Shown in pieces: positions 19,069 to 27,358 of a stretch of 64,000 nt of DNA. Origin of the DNA: Shewanella hanedai (GTDB lineage: Bacteria; Pseudomonadota; Gammaproteobacteria; Enterobacterales; Shewanellaceae); contig NZ_VKGK01000003.1 of the NCBI RefSeq assembly GCF_007197645.1, positions 124,001 through 188,000 of the forward strand, in the 5' to 3' direction. The notes beneath the pieces were generated by a model. It worked only from the letters and a program-made list of their open reading frames with translations. It had not been told where the DNA came from and ran no database searches. Every line of letters starts with the position of its first letter. Position 1 is the first letter of the stretch. Position numbers and translations under genes: made by a program.

Positions 19069-19515
19069 ATGGCAAAGCATGATCCGTTAGACACAGTGTT
19101 AAAACTGGCAAAAGATGCTGAAGAACAAGCCGGTTTGCAACTCAAGTCGGCTCAATTGATGCTACAAAAATGTCAAAGCCAGCTTGAAGCGCTAAGAAAT
19201 TATCGTCTCGACTATATGAAGCAGATGGAAGACCATCACGGAAAAAGCATCAGTGCGAGTTATTATCACCAGTTTCATCAATTCGTCAGACAGATTGATG
19301 AGGCGATCACGAAGCAGATTGTATCGATTCAGGATGCTGATAACCAAAGATTACACAGACAAAACCGTTGGCAAGAGATGCAACAAAAACGCAAAGCTGT
19401 CGAACTCCTTCTTGCCCGTAAGGCTGATAAAGTAGCGCAAGAGGAGTTAAGAAGAGAGCAAAAGATGATAGATGAATTTGCTTCTCAACAGTTTTATCGC
19501 AAGCGTGTTCGTTAA
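19069..19515 (+). CDS. fliJ: FliJ, flagellar export chaperone/stalk protein
   Basis: FliJ (148 aa) is a coiled-coil protein that fits the centre of the FliI ring like the F1 gamma subunit. The sequence is almost entirely heptad-like and rich in Q, K, E and R, with the family-typical RLHRQNRWQEMQQKRKAVEL. TTTTTGGAG precedes the ATG. It follows fliI by 62 bases and is the last gene before the internal sigma-54 promoter of fliK. Confidence 0.92.
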   Translation: MAKHDPLDTVLKLAKDAEEQAGLQLKSAQLMLQKCQSQLEALRNYRLDYMKQMEDHHGKSISASYYHQFHQFVRQIDEAITKQIVSIQDADNQRLHRQNRWQEMQQKRKAVELLLARKADKVAQEELRREQKMIDEFASQQFYRKRVR

Positions 19516-19566
19516 CGATTATATCTATATGTTTTAATGACAAAAACTAACTTCAGACTCCATGGT

Positions 19567-19582
19567 TGGCACTTAAATTGCT
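19567..19582 (+). promoter_or_regulatory. Sigma-54 promoter upstream of fliK
   Basis: TTGGCACTTAAATTGCTT: GG at 19568-19569, ten bases, GC at 19580-19581. This is a perfect TTGGCAC-N5-TTGC match and the best sigma-54 site in the window. The start would be near 19593, about 90 bases before fliK. It would give fliK and the genes after it a start independent of the fliE promoter. Confidence 0.92.
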
Positions 19583-19681
19583 TAGTTAACTATATCGGTT
19601 TTGATTCGGCCTAGCCGGTCGACATTTTGACGCTACATAGGGGCCTTCATCACGTAGGTTTTAGCGTTTTTCGGAGGCTTC

Positions 19682-21304
19682 ATGCAGAAAATGAACAATG
19701 TACTTTTAGCCAGCAATAAGGCTGAAAGTCAACCAAACTCAGATATTAAGCTGGCGAGTAACGACAATAAATCCTCTGAGAATAGCGACTTTTCTACAGC
19801 ACTAAAGCAAGCAAGTGTTGAGGCTAAACAGCCTGTTAACGCTAAATCTGCTGAAAAAAACACCGCTAAAGCTGCTAGTGAGCCTACTAATACTCCGTCA
19901 TTAGATAGCGAAGTCGAACAGAGCGTCCAAGTTCAATCGATTGATACGGATGACACTAGTGATGGTGATTTAATCGATGTGTCTCATGTCTTGGCACAAA
20001 TTAATTTGGCCGCAGAATTAAGCTATGCCGCTAGCAATAAGGTTAACGGCGATATTTTGCCGCTTGATGATCTTCTGATAGAAGATACTTCAATTGAAGA
20101 GATGGCCGCTGCATTGAATATTGAGTCAGAATCTCTCGATGAGCAACTTCTTGATGAACAGCTTCTTAGTGAACTTATGAATCAAAGCGGTCTTAGTCAG
20201 GAGGAGTTAGAAGCACTTCCTCCTGAAACCTTGTCTCAGCTAATTGCACTGGTTAAAAATGGTGAGGGAAGTTCGCAAGAGATCATTGATTTAAGTAGAA
20301 ATGCTAAATCAATAGCAGATAATACAACAATAAATAGTGAGGCTTTATCTAAGCAGAATCAAGTGAAAGGCCCTGAAGTGCAAACTTCTGGAACTGTTAT
20401 GTCTGATTCAATAGCTAATAAGAACCCATTAAAGGCTGCAACTACGGATAATGAGCAAAATAGGCTGGATAAGCTTAATCAGTTTGATGTTAGTAAAGAC
20501 AAATTTTTAGTTCAGGGAAGTAAAGATACCTCTATCCATACCCAAGAGCTGACATCAAAAGATAAAGGTGAAGGCATTAAGTTCAACACCATCCTAGGTG
20601 AAAAGCTGGTAAGTCAAACTGAAATTATCTCAGCTAATACCAAGCCACTGACCGAAGGTCAAGTCGCTGCAGAGGAACAACTGAAAGGTGCAGAGCTTTC
20701 AGTTAAATTGACGCCGATGAAAGCGGGGATGGAGCTTAGCTCCGCTTTTTCTGAAACAACATCAGGAGCGGAATCTAAATTGCAATCAGCAAGTTCTCAG
20801 TTAACACCGCAGCAAGCTACTCGAACTGATATTGCACAAATTCAACTGTCATTGAAACAAAGCAATGAACAGCAAGTACAGATGCAGGATATGATCCAGC
20901 GGTTTTCGCCAGTGATGAAACAACAGCTCATTACGATGGTTAGCCAAGGGATCCAACATGCAGAAATTAGGCTCGACCCACCTGAATTGGGTCAATTGAT
21001 GGTACGAATTCAAGTTCAAGGTGACCAAACTCAAGTCCAGTTTCATGTGGCTCAACATCAAACTCGTGATCTTATTGAACAAGCTATTCCACGGTTAAAA
21101 GAGCTTCTGTCTGAGCAGGGAATGCAGTTAGTGGACAGTCAAGTTTCTCAAGACAATAGAGGTAATGATGCCGATGGAGAGCAAAGCTCAGAAGAGGGCG
21201 GTGGTCAATTTGGTTCAGAACTGGATGAAATGTCATCAGAGGAATCGTTAATAAGCTCAAAACAAGCAACTAGTTACCCTTCAGGTATAGATTATTACGC
21301 ATAA
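19682..21304 (+). CDS. fliK: FliK, hook-length control protein
   Basis: FliK (540 aa) measures hook length and then switches export specificity through FlhB. The first 380 residues are polar, low-complexity and weakly conserved, as expected for the molecular ruler. The C-terminal domain (about 395-490) carries the hook-length motif (HAEIRLDPPELGQLMVRIQV, then DQTQVQFHVAQHQTRDLIEQ, and LKELLSEQGMQLVDSQV). The tail is acidic. TTCGGAGGCTTC precedes the ATG. A second FliK-like protein is encoded at 41126-43069. Confidence 0.94.
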   Translation: MQKMNNVLLASNKAESQPNSDIKLASNDNKSSENSDFSTALKQASVEAKQPVNAKSAEKNTAKAASEPTNTPSLDSEVEQSVQVQSIDTDDTSDGDLIDVSHVLAQINLAAELSYAASNKVNGDILPLDDLLIEDTSIEEMAAALNIESESLDEQLLDEQLLSELMNQSGLSQEELEALPPETLSQLIALVKNGEGSSQEIIDLSRNAKSIADNTTINSEALSKQNQVKGPEVQTSGTVMSDSIANKNPLKAATTDNEQNRLDKLNQFDVSKDKFLVQGSKDTSIHTQELTSKDKGEGIKFNTILGEKLVSQTEIISANTKPLTEGQVAAEEQLKGAELSVKLTPMKAGMELSSAFSETTSGAESKLQSASSQLTPQQATRTDIAQIQLSLKQSNEQQVQMQDMIQRFSPVMKQQLITMVSQGIQHAEIRLDPPELGQLMVRIQVQGDQTQVQFHVAQHQTRDLIEQAIPRLKELLSEQGMQLVDSQVSQDNRGNDADGEQSSEEGGGQFGSELDEMSSEESLISSKQATSYPSGIDYYA

Positions 21305-21423
21305 GCAGGTAACCTATAGTAATTGAATGTGTGGATCGTCTTAATGTTAACTAAAATCCTTAGTAACTAAGTTTTTATTCTGACTTTATCTATCCTGAAG
21401 ACATTTTTAAAAAGGGAAATAAC

Positions 21424-21945
21424 ATGGCTGCTGAAGAATCCTTAGATCTTGAAGAGAACAACCAACCAAAAAGTAAGAAAAAGTTGATTGTGTTTGGCGT
21501 CATCGGTTTGGTTTTATTACTGGGTATTGGTGGCGGTGTATGGTTTTTCCTTGGTTCTAGCGAAGCGAGCGATCCAGCCATGGCTGAAGATGGTGCTGCT
21601 GAAGTCGTTGAAGAGGAGAACACTGGTGAGGCATTTTATGTTGGCATGCCACGGCCTTTTTTGTTTAATCTTCCTGGAGCAAGTCGTTCAAGGTTAGTTG
21701 AGATAAAAGTTCAACTCATGGTTCGAGGCTCTGATGATGATGTGTTAATCAAAAAACATATTCCGCTTATTGAAGATGCACTTCTGACAACGTTTAGTAG
21801 TGCCGATGTTCAAAAAATGAGTTCCCTGTCAGGGAAAGATGAATTACGTCAACTTGCATTACTCAATGTTCAAAACACATTACAGCCCGTTACCGGAAGC
21901 AAAGTGGTTGAGAAGGTTTTGTTTACTGGATTTGTTATGCAGTAA
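21424..21945 (+). CDS. fliL: FliL, flagellar stator-associated membrane protein
   Basis: FliL (173 aa) surrounds the stator units and supports motor torque. It has one membrane segment (about 22-43: KLIVFGVIGLVLLLGIGG), an acidic periplasmic linker, and the FliL domain (FYVGMPRPFLFNLPG, then LLTTFSSADVQKMSSLSGKD and a VLFTGFVMQ end). It starts 118 bases after fliK, with AAAAGGGAAAT as ribosome site. Confidence 0.95.
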   Translation: MAAEESLDLEENNQPKSKKKLIVFGVIGLVLLLGIGGGVWFFLGSSEASDPAMAEDGAAEVVEEENTGEAFYVGMPRPFLFNLPGASRSRLVEIKVQLMVRGSDDDVLIKKHIPLIEDALLTTFSSADVQKMSSLSGKDELRQLALLNVQNTLQPVTGSKVVEKVLFTGFVMQ

Positions 21946-22111
21946 CTTTTTGAATCACTGTGAATGTAAATTATGTTTTTGATTCAATAAAATAATAGAA
22001 TACCCTCTTTTTAGAGCATTAGGTTGATACCTTGAAGCAATGGTCATGGATGTCAGTTGAACGGTTGTTTAATGAGCCGCCCTCTTTTTATAGTTTAATT
22101 AAGGCAATATT

Positions 22112-23140
22112 GTGAGTGATCTATTAAGCCAAGACGAAATTGATGCGTTATTGCACGGAGTTGATGATGTAGAGGAAGATGAAGAGGAACTGGACATTGC
22201 TGATGCCCGTTCTTATGACTTCTCCTCTCAAGATCGTATTGTCCGTGGACGTATGCCTACGCTTGAAATTGTAAATGAACGGTTTGCCCGTCATTTACGA
22301 ATTAGCATGTTCAACATGATGCGTCGAGCTGCGGAGGTTTCAATTAATGGTGTGCAAATGCTCAAATTTGGTGAGTATGTTCACTCCTTATTTGTCCCTA
22401 CAAGTTTGAATATGGTGCGTTTGAATCCACTCAAAGGAACAGCGTTAATTACGATGGAAGCGAGGCTTGTTTTTATTCTTGTAGATAACTTTTTTGGCGG
22501 TGATGGACGTTTCCATGCCAAGATTGAAGGGCGAGAGTTTACGCCAACTGAAAGACGGATCGTGCAACTACTACTTAAAATTATTTTTGAGGATTATAAA
22601 GACGCTTGGGCACCAGTGATGGATGTAGAGTTCGATTATCTAGATTCTGAAGTCAATCCTGCTATGGCTAACATTGTCAGTCCTACCGAAGTTGTCGTTG
22701 TTAGTTCATTTCATATTGAGGTCGATGGCGGAGGAGGTGATTTCCATATCACGATGCCTTATTCGATGATTGAACCTATACGTGAACTTCTTGATGCTGG
22801 CGTACAGAGTGACACTCAAGATACAGATATGCGTTGGTCTCAAGCGTTAAAAGATGAAATCATGGATGTCGATGTGGGAATTGATGCAACGATTGTAGAG
22901 CATCAGATCACATTAAAAGAAGTCATGGAACTGAAAACAGGCGATGTGATTCCTGTTGAACTTCCAGAACATATTATTCTAAGAGTAGAAGACTTGCCTA
23001 GTTATCGATGTAAGTTAGGTAGAACTCGAGATAATTTAGCATTACACATTATTCAGGAAATTCCACGACCTGAAACAGCCAAATCTGAACTTCAGCTGAT
23101 CACCCGCAAAGCTAAAGTTCGAGAAGTTAAAGAGTTATAA
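22112..23140 (+). CDS. fliM: FliM, flagellar motor switch protein
   Basis: FliM (342 aa) forms the middle of the C ring and binds phospho-CheY. The N-terminal CheY-binding motif LLSQDEIDALL is complete. It is followed by the CheC-like middle domain (RIVRGRMPTLEIVNERFARH) and the SpoA domain at the C-terminus. The start is GTG (the expected MSDLLSQDEIDALLHG). 166 bases separate it from fliL; no clear promoter or terminator is visible in that gap. Confidence 0.97.
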   Translation: MSDLLSQDEIDALLHGVDDVEEDEEELDIADARSYDFSSQDRIVRGRMPTLEIVNERFARHLRISMFNMMRRAAEVSINGVQMLKFGEYVHSLFVPTSLNMVRLNPLKGTALITMEARLVFILVDNFFGGDGRFHAKIEGREFTPTERRIVQLLLKIIFEDYKDAWAPVMDVEFDYLDSEVNPAMANIVSPTEVVVVSSFHIEVDGGGGDFHITMPYSMIEPIRELLDAGVQSDTQDTDMRWSQALKDEIMDVDVGIDATIVEHQITLKEVMELKTGDVIPVELPEHIILRVEDLPSYRCKLGRTRDNLALHIIQEIPRPETAKSELQLITRKAKVREVKEL

Positions 23141-23196
23141 GTTGTAGCTGCAGTGAGTCACTAACTGTTTAGCAAGATAATATTAAGGTAGATAAG

Positions 23197-23580
23197 ATGA
23201 GCACAGAAGATACTGGTGATGATTGGGCCAATGCGATGGCCGAACAAGCATTAGAAGAAGTAGAAGCGGTTGAGTTTGATGAACTAACTGACACTTCAGC
23301 ACCGCTGACGAGTGAGGAAGTTGCTAAATTAGATTCAATTATGGATATCCCAGTGACCATCTCAATGGAAGTTGGGCGTAGTTTTATTAATATTCGTAAT
23401 TTATTACAGCTTAACCAAGGCTCAGTGGTTGAATTAGATCGTGTGGCTGGTGAACCATTGGATGTTATGGTGAATGGCACTTTAATCGCACATGGTGAAG
23501 TGGTTGTGGTTAACGATAAATTTGGTATTCGTTTGACAGATGTTATCAGTCAGACGGAACGTATTAAGAAGCTAAAATAA
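23197..23580 (+). CDS. fliN: FliN, flagellar motor switch protein
   Basis: FliN (127 aa) makes up the lower C ring. An acidic N-terminal 45 residues precede the SpoA domain (SIMDIPVTISMEVGRSFINI, then NLLQLNQGSVVELDRVAGEP, and VVVNDKFGIRLTDVIS). It follows fliM by 56 bases and precedes fliO by 10. Confidence 0.97.
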   Translation: MSTEDTGDDWANAMAEQALEEVEAVEFDELTDTSAPLTSEEVAKLDSIMDIPVTISMEVGRSFINIRNLLQLNQGSVVELDRVAGEPLDVMVNGTLIAHGEVVVVNDKFGIRLTDVISQTERIKKLK

Positions 23581-23590
23581 AGGTCAGAAA

Positions 23591-23965
23591 ATGCTCTCAT
23601 TGTTAGCCGGTGGTGTTGTCGCGGCCTCCGAGGCTGTTGCCCCGATAGAGAAAGGCTCTGCGTTAATGGCTCTGTCTAATATGATGGGGGGGCTAATACT
23701 GGTGCTCGTACTGATATTTGTATTAGCTTACATTGTAAAACGACTTAACTTAGTGCCTGCGAGTAATGGGGTGCTAAAAATGGTTGCTGTGACACCGTTA
23801 GGGCAAAAAGAGAAAGTTGTGCTGATAGAGCTCAATGGTCAACAATATCTATTAGGTGTCACATCTCAACAAGTTAATTTAATTGATAAGTTAGATGAAA
23901 CCGTCAAAATAGATACTCAAACCTTCGCAACTCGATTACGCCAAGCTAAGACAAAACAACTATGA
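23591..23965 (+). CDS. fliO: FliO, flagellar export-gate assembly protein
   Basis: FliO (124 aa) helps assemble the FliP ring of the export gate. It has a periplasmic N-terminus, one membrane segment (about 27-49: [20 protein letters not shown]) and a small cytoplasmic FliO domain ([19 protein letters not shown], then [18 protein letters not shown]). The stop overlaps the fliP start by 4 bases (ATGA). Confidence 0.93.
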   Translation: MLSLLAGGVVAASEAVAPIEKGSALMALSNMMGGLILVLVLIFVLAYIVKRLNLVPASNGVLKMVAVTPLGQKEKVVLIELNGQQYLLGVTSQQVNLIDKLDETVKIDTQTFATRLRQAKTKQL

Positions 23966-24708
23966 AGCGCATTCTGATTTTTATCACGTTGACCTTGTTA
24001 GTCATCTCTCCAGAACTTTTTGCTCAAGACGGCATCTTGCCTGCTGTTACGGTGTCGACAGGTGCTAATGGTGAGACTCAATACTCAGTCACGATGCAGA
24101 TATTATTGCTGATGACGGCATTGAGCTTCTTGCCTGCAATGCTCATTATGTTAACCTCGTTTACTCGCATTATTATCGTTCTTTCTATTCTTAGACAAGC
24201 CATCGGGCTGCAGCAAACTCCCTCTAATCAGGTGTTGATTGGTATGAGTATGTTCCTTACTTTTTTTATCATGTCACCTGTATTTGACAAGGTTTATGAT
24301 GAAGCGGTAACACCTTATATCAATGAAACATTAACCATAGAGCAAGCTTTTCATACGGGAAAAGAGCCAATTAAAGACTTTATGTTGGCTCAAACGAGGA
24401 TAACCGATCTGGAGACTTTTATTGAAATCTCCGGGTATACAAATATCAAGTCAGCGGAAGAGGCTCCCATGAGTGTCATTATTCCCGCTTTTATTACTAG
24501 TGAGCTAAAAACGGCTTTTCAGATTGGCTTCATGCTTTTTGTCCCCTTTTTAGTGCTTGATCTTGTGGTTGCCAGTATTTTGATGGCCATGGGTATGATG
24601 ATGCTATCGCCTATGATTGTGTCGCTTCCGTTTAAAATTATGCTGTTTGTACTCGTCGATGGTTGGAGTTTAGTGATGGGAACGTTAGCCAATAGTTTTG
24701 GTACCTAG
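23962..24708 (+). CDS. fliP: FliP, flagellar export-gate membrane protein
   Basis: FliP (248 aa) forms, with FliQ and FliR, the helical export gate. It begins with a cleavable-type signal ([20 protein letters not shown]) and has the conserved [20 protein letters not shown] segment, the PNN-type [20 protein letters not shown] segment and the C-terminal [20 protein letters not shown]. Overlap with fliO suggests coupled translation. Confidence 0.97.
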   Translation: MKRILIFITLTLLVISPELFAQDGILPAVTVSTGANGETQYSVTMQILLLMTALSFLPAMLIMLTSFTRIIIVLSILRQAIGLQQTPSNQVLIGMSMFLTFFIMSPVFDKVYDEAVTPYINETLTIEQAFHTGKEPIKDFMLAQTRITDLETFIEISGYTNIKSAEEAPMSVIIPAFITSELKTAFQIGFMLFVPFLVLDLVVASILMAMGMMMLSPMIVSLPFKIMLFVLVDGWSLVMGTLANSFGT

Positions 24709-24717
24709 GGAGGCATT

Positions 24718-24987
24718 ATGAGTCCAGAGTCCCTGGTTGATATTTTCCGCGAGGCCCTATCAGTTATTGTGATTATCGTTTCTATGATCATTATTCCAGG
24801 TCTTATTATTGGTCTTGTTGTTGCCGTTTTTCAGGCGGCGACATCCATTAACGAACAGACATTAAGTTTTTTACCTCGTTTATTAACCACGTTATTTGCG
24901 CTTATGTTTCTTGGGCACACCTTGATCCAGACAATGGTCGACTTCTTCATCGAGATGGTCAATATGATCCCACAGGTCATAGGCTAA
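24718..24987 (+). CDS. fliQ: FliQ, flagellar export-gate membrane protein
   Basis: FliQ (89 aa) has two membrane helices (about 15-38 and 50-75) and the family motif PGLIIGLVVAVFQAATSINE. The start follows GGGAGGCATT, an excellent ribosome site, nine bases after fliP. Confidence 0.97.
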   Translation: MSPESLVDIFREALSVIVIIVSMIIIPGLIIGLVVAVFQAATSINEQTLSFLPRLLTTLFALMFLGHTLIQTMVDFFIEMVNMIPQVIG

Positions 24988-25057
24988 TGAGGGCTGTATT
25001 TTGTAATACTTGTTCACCGTCAGTGAATGAGCATATTAAAAATAAAGTGTCATAACG

Positions 25058-25855
25058 ATGGAGATCTTAATGGGCACGTTAATGGACACTATCGCGTCCT
25101 ATATGTGGCCCCTATTTAGAGTCGCCAGTATGTTGATGGCAATGGCTATTATTGGTGCGAATACTACGCCTGTCAGGGTTCGAGTTCTGTTATCAATGGC
25201 GATAACTTTCGCTATCGCTCCGGTGCTTCCTCCCGTTGAAAATGTGGATCTCTTTTCAGTCTCTTCTGCTTTCATTACCTTTCAACAAATTGTTATTGGT
25301 GTGGCAATGGGGTTTGTCACTCTACTAGTTATGCAAACTTTTGTGTTGACGGGACAAATTATTGGTATGCAAACCAGTTTAGGTTTCGCATCTATGGTCG
25401 ATCCATCCTCGGGTCAACAAACACCCGTAATTGGTAATTTCTTTTTACTATTAACCACGATGATATTTTTAGCCGTTGATGGGCACTTAGTATTGATTCG
25501 GATGTTGGTGGCAAGTTTTGATACGATCCCAATATCTGATCAAGGGATTAGCATTACAAGTTATAAAATGTTGGCGGAGTGGGGCGCGTATATGTTTGGT
25601 GCTGCGTTAACTATGTCGATGACAGCGATAGTGGCGCTATTAATGATTAACCTCTCTTTTGGTGTGATGACCCGAGCGTCTCCACAACTTAACATCTTTG
25701 CCATCGGCTTCCCTGTCACTATGGTCACGGGATTATTTATCCTATGGTTGACGTTAACGCCCATTATGGAACACTTTGGTGCTGTATGGCGGGCTGCTCA
25801 ACTGCTCTTGTGCGATATTGTTGAATTACAGTGTAATTCTGATGGGTTGTTCTAA
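25058..25855 (+). CDS. fliR: FliR, flagellar export-gate membrane protein
   Basis: FliR (265 aa) completes the FliPQR gate. It has about six membrane helices and the family segments SMWPLFR-like YMWPLFRVASMLMAMAII, GMQTSLGFASMVDPSSGQQ and FGVMTRASPQLNIFAIGFP. The last 15 residues (QLLLCDIVELQCNSDGLF end) are of interest because a similar stretch recurs in the next small ORF. The stop TAA overlaps an ATG (TAATG) at 25855. Confidence 0.96.
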   Translation: MEILMGTLMDTIASYMWPLFRVASMLMAMAIIGANTTPVRVRVLLSMAITFAIAPVLPPVENVDLFSVSSAFITFQQIVIGVAMGFVTLLVMQTFVLTGQIIGMQTSLGFASMVDPSSGQQTPVIGNFFLLLTTMIFLAVDGHLVLIRMLVASFDTIPISDQGISITSYKMLAEWGAYMFGAALTMSMTAIVALLMINLSFGVMTRASPQLNIFAIGFPVTMVTGLFILWLTLTPIMEHFGAVWRAAQLLLCDIVELQCNSDGLF

Positions 25856-25992
25856 TGGTAAGTCATCATATTGGGATGAACGGGTCGGTGTGTTTAGTGA
25901 TTCAAGGGCTCTTGTGCGATATTGCTGAACTCCAACGTATTACGATTAATGATGTCGTCATTGATGACTTATTGGGGGTAAGCAATGGCTGA
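25855..25992 (+). CDS. Small ORF (45 codons) between fliR and flhB, resembling the fliR tail
   Basis: An ATG overlapping the fliR stop (TAATG) opens a 45-codon frame that ends eight bases inside flhB (ATGGCTGA). So it is placed exactly as a translationally coupled gene would be. The peptide begins MVSHHIGMNGSVCLV and contains GLLCDIAELQRI, which mirrors LLLCDIVELQCN at the end of FliR. At DNA level 16 bases (CTCTTGTGCGATATTG) are identical in both, with looser similarity around them. It may be a decayed partial duplication of the fliR end or a short real peptide. I do not recognise a family. Confidence 0.4.
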   Translation: MVSHHIGMNGSVCLVIQGLLCDIAELQRITINDVVIDDLLGVSNG

Positions 25993-27118
25993 AAATGACA
26001 GTAGTCAAGAGAAAACCGAAGAGGCAACCCCCAGACGCCGCGAACAAGCGCGGGAGAAAGGTCAGGTTGCCAGATCAAAAGAGTTAGGTACTTCAGCTGT
26101 TTTACTCGCTTCTGCTGTTGGATTTGTAATGGTAGGCCCTGGTATTGCCAAAGCGTTAGCTTTAATCATGACGACGCTTTTTAGCCAAGAGAGATCACAA
26201 CTATTCGACACCAATGAGATGTTTATGATTTGGTCGTTTATTGGCTCTGAATTAGCGTTACCCATGTTGAGTTTAATTGCTTTTCTAGCTGTGGTGTCAT
26301 TTATTGGCAATATAGTACTCGGAGGGATCACTTTCTCAGTTAAGGCCTTTATGCCAAAGGCTGACAAGATGAGCCCACTAAAAGGTTTTAAAAGAATGTT
26401 TGGCGTACAGGCTTTGGTTGAGTTAACCAAAGGTATTGCAAAATTTTCAGTGGTAGCGTTATCGGCTTATTTTCTGTTGAGCTACTATTTTGATGATATT
26501 CTAGCACTCTCTCGAGAACACCTTCCTGGTAACGTTTATCATTCTCTTGATCTGCTTGCCTGGATGTTCATCTTACTTTGCTCTTCAACCTTAGTGATTG
26601 TTGTTATTGATGTGCCATTTCAGATTTGGAATCACAATAAACAATTAAAGATGACTAAACAGGAGATTAAAGACGAATACAAAGACACTGAAGGTAAGCC
26701 TGAGGTTAAGGGGCGGTTGAGACAACTTCAAAGAGAGATGGCGCAACGTCGGATGATGAGTGAAGTGCCCAATGCCGATGTGATTGTTGTTAACCCTGAA
26801 CATTACGCCGTGGCGGTTAAATACGATGCGATGAAGTCAACAGCTCCTTATGTACTGGCTAAAGGTGTTGATGATGTGGCATTTAAAATAAGAGAGATTG
26901 CTCGCGAGCACGAAATTGCGATTGTTTCGGCCCCACCACTTGCTCGAGCGATTTACCATACAACGAAAATCGATCAGGAGATCCCTGAAGGCTTATTTAC
27001 TGCTGTAGCACAGGTGTTAGCTTACGTGTTCCAGTTACGACAATATCAACAGCGTGGTGGGAGGAGACCGACTCAGATCCCTGTCAATCAGCCTATTCCG
27101 GAAGATTTGAAATTTTAA
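25985..27118 (+). CDS. flhB: FlhB, flagellar export substrate-specificity switch
   Basis: FlhB (377 aa) is the membrane protein whose self-cleavage switches export from rod/hook to filament substrates. The start (SSQEKTEEATPRRREQARE, then KGQVARSKEL) and four membrane segments are typical. The cytoplasmic domain reads VVNPEHYAVAVKYD: the cleavage tetrapeptide is N270-P-E-H instead of the common NPTH. Asn and Pro, between which cleavage occurs, are kept. The rest (APYVLAKGVDDVAFKIRE, then PPLARAIYHTTKIDQEIPE) is normal. GGGGGTAAGC precedes the ATG. Confidence 0.95.
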   Translation: MAENDSSQEKTEEATPRRREQAREKGQVARSKELGTSAVLLASAVGFVMVGPGIAKALALIMTTLFSQERSQLFDTNEMFMIWSFIGSELALPMLSLIAFLAVVSFIGNIVLGGITFSVKAFMPKADKMSPLKGFKRMFGVQALVELTKGIAKFSVVALSAYFLLSYYFDDILALSREHLPGNVYHSLDLLAWMFILLCSSTLVIVVIDVPFQIWNHNKQLKMTKQEIKDEYKDTEGKPEVKGRLRQLQREMAQRRMMSEVPNADVIVVNPEHYAVAVKYDAMKSTAPYVLAKGVDDVAFKIREIAREHEIAIVSAPPLARAIYHTTKIDQEIPEGLFTAVAQVLAYVFQLRQYQQRGGRRPTQIPVNQPIPEDLKF

Positions 27119-27305
27119 GTATTTAGAGATATGTCGATGATTCTTAGGATGGCTTCAGTGATGCTAATCAAAAGTCATGGTATTAACTGAAAATTTTTTT
27201 AGATAGTTGCTCTAAAATATTCATTTAAAGATAATTAATCAGTATAGTAAGCCCCCATATTAAAAACATTAACTAAATCAATTGCTATTGACGTGATTGA
27301 TATAG

Positions 27306-27321
27306 TGGCTTAAATCTTGCT
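27306..27321 (+). promoter_or_regulatory. Sigma-54 promoter of the flhA operon
   Basis: TGGCTTAAATCTTGCTTT: GG at 27307-27308, ten bases ending TT, GC at 27319-27320. A strong sigma-54 match. The start would be near 27332, only about 27 bases before flhA. It should drive flhA-flhF-flhG-fliA and probably the chemotaxis genes. The rest of the 240-base gap is AT-rich without other clear signals. Confidence 0.87.
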
Positions 27322-27358
27322 TTACTAGAGCTAGATGTCAAAATTTGGACTCTTTTGA

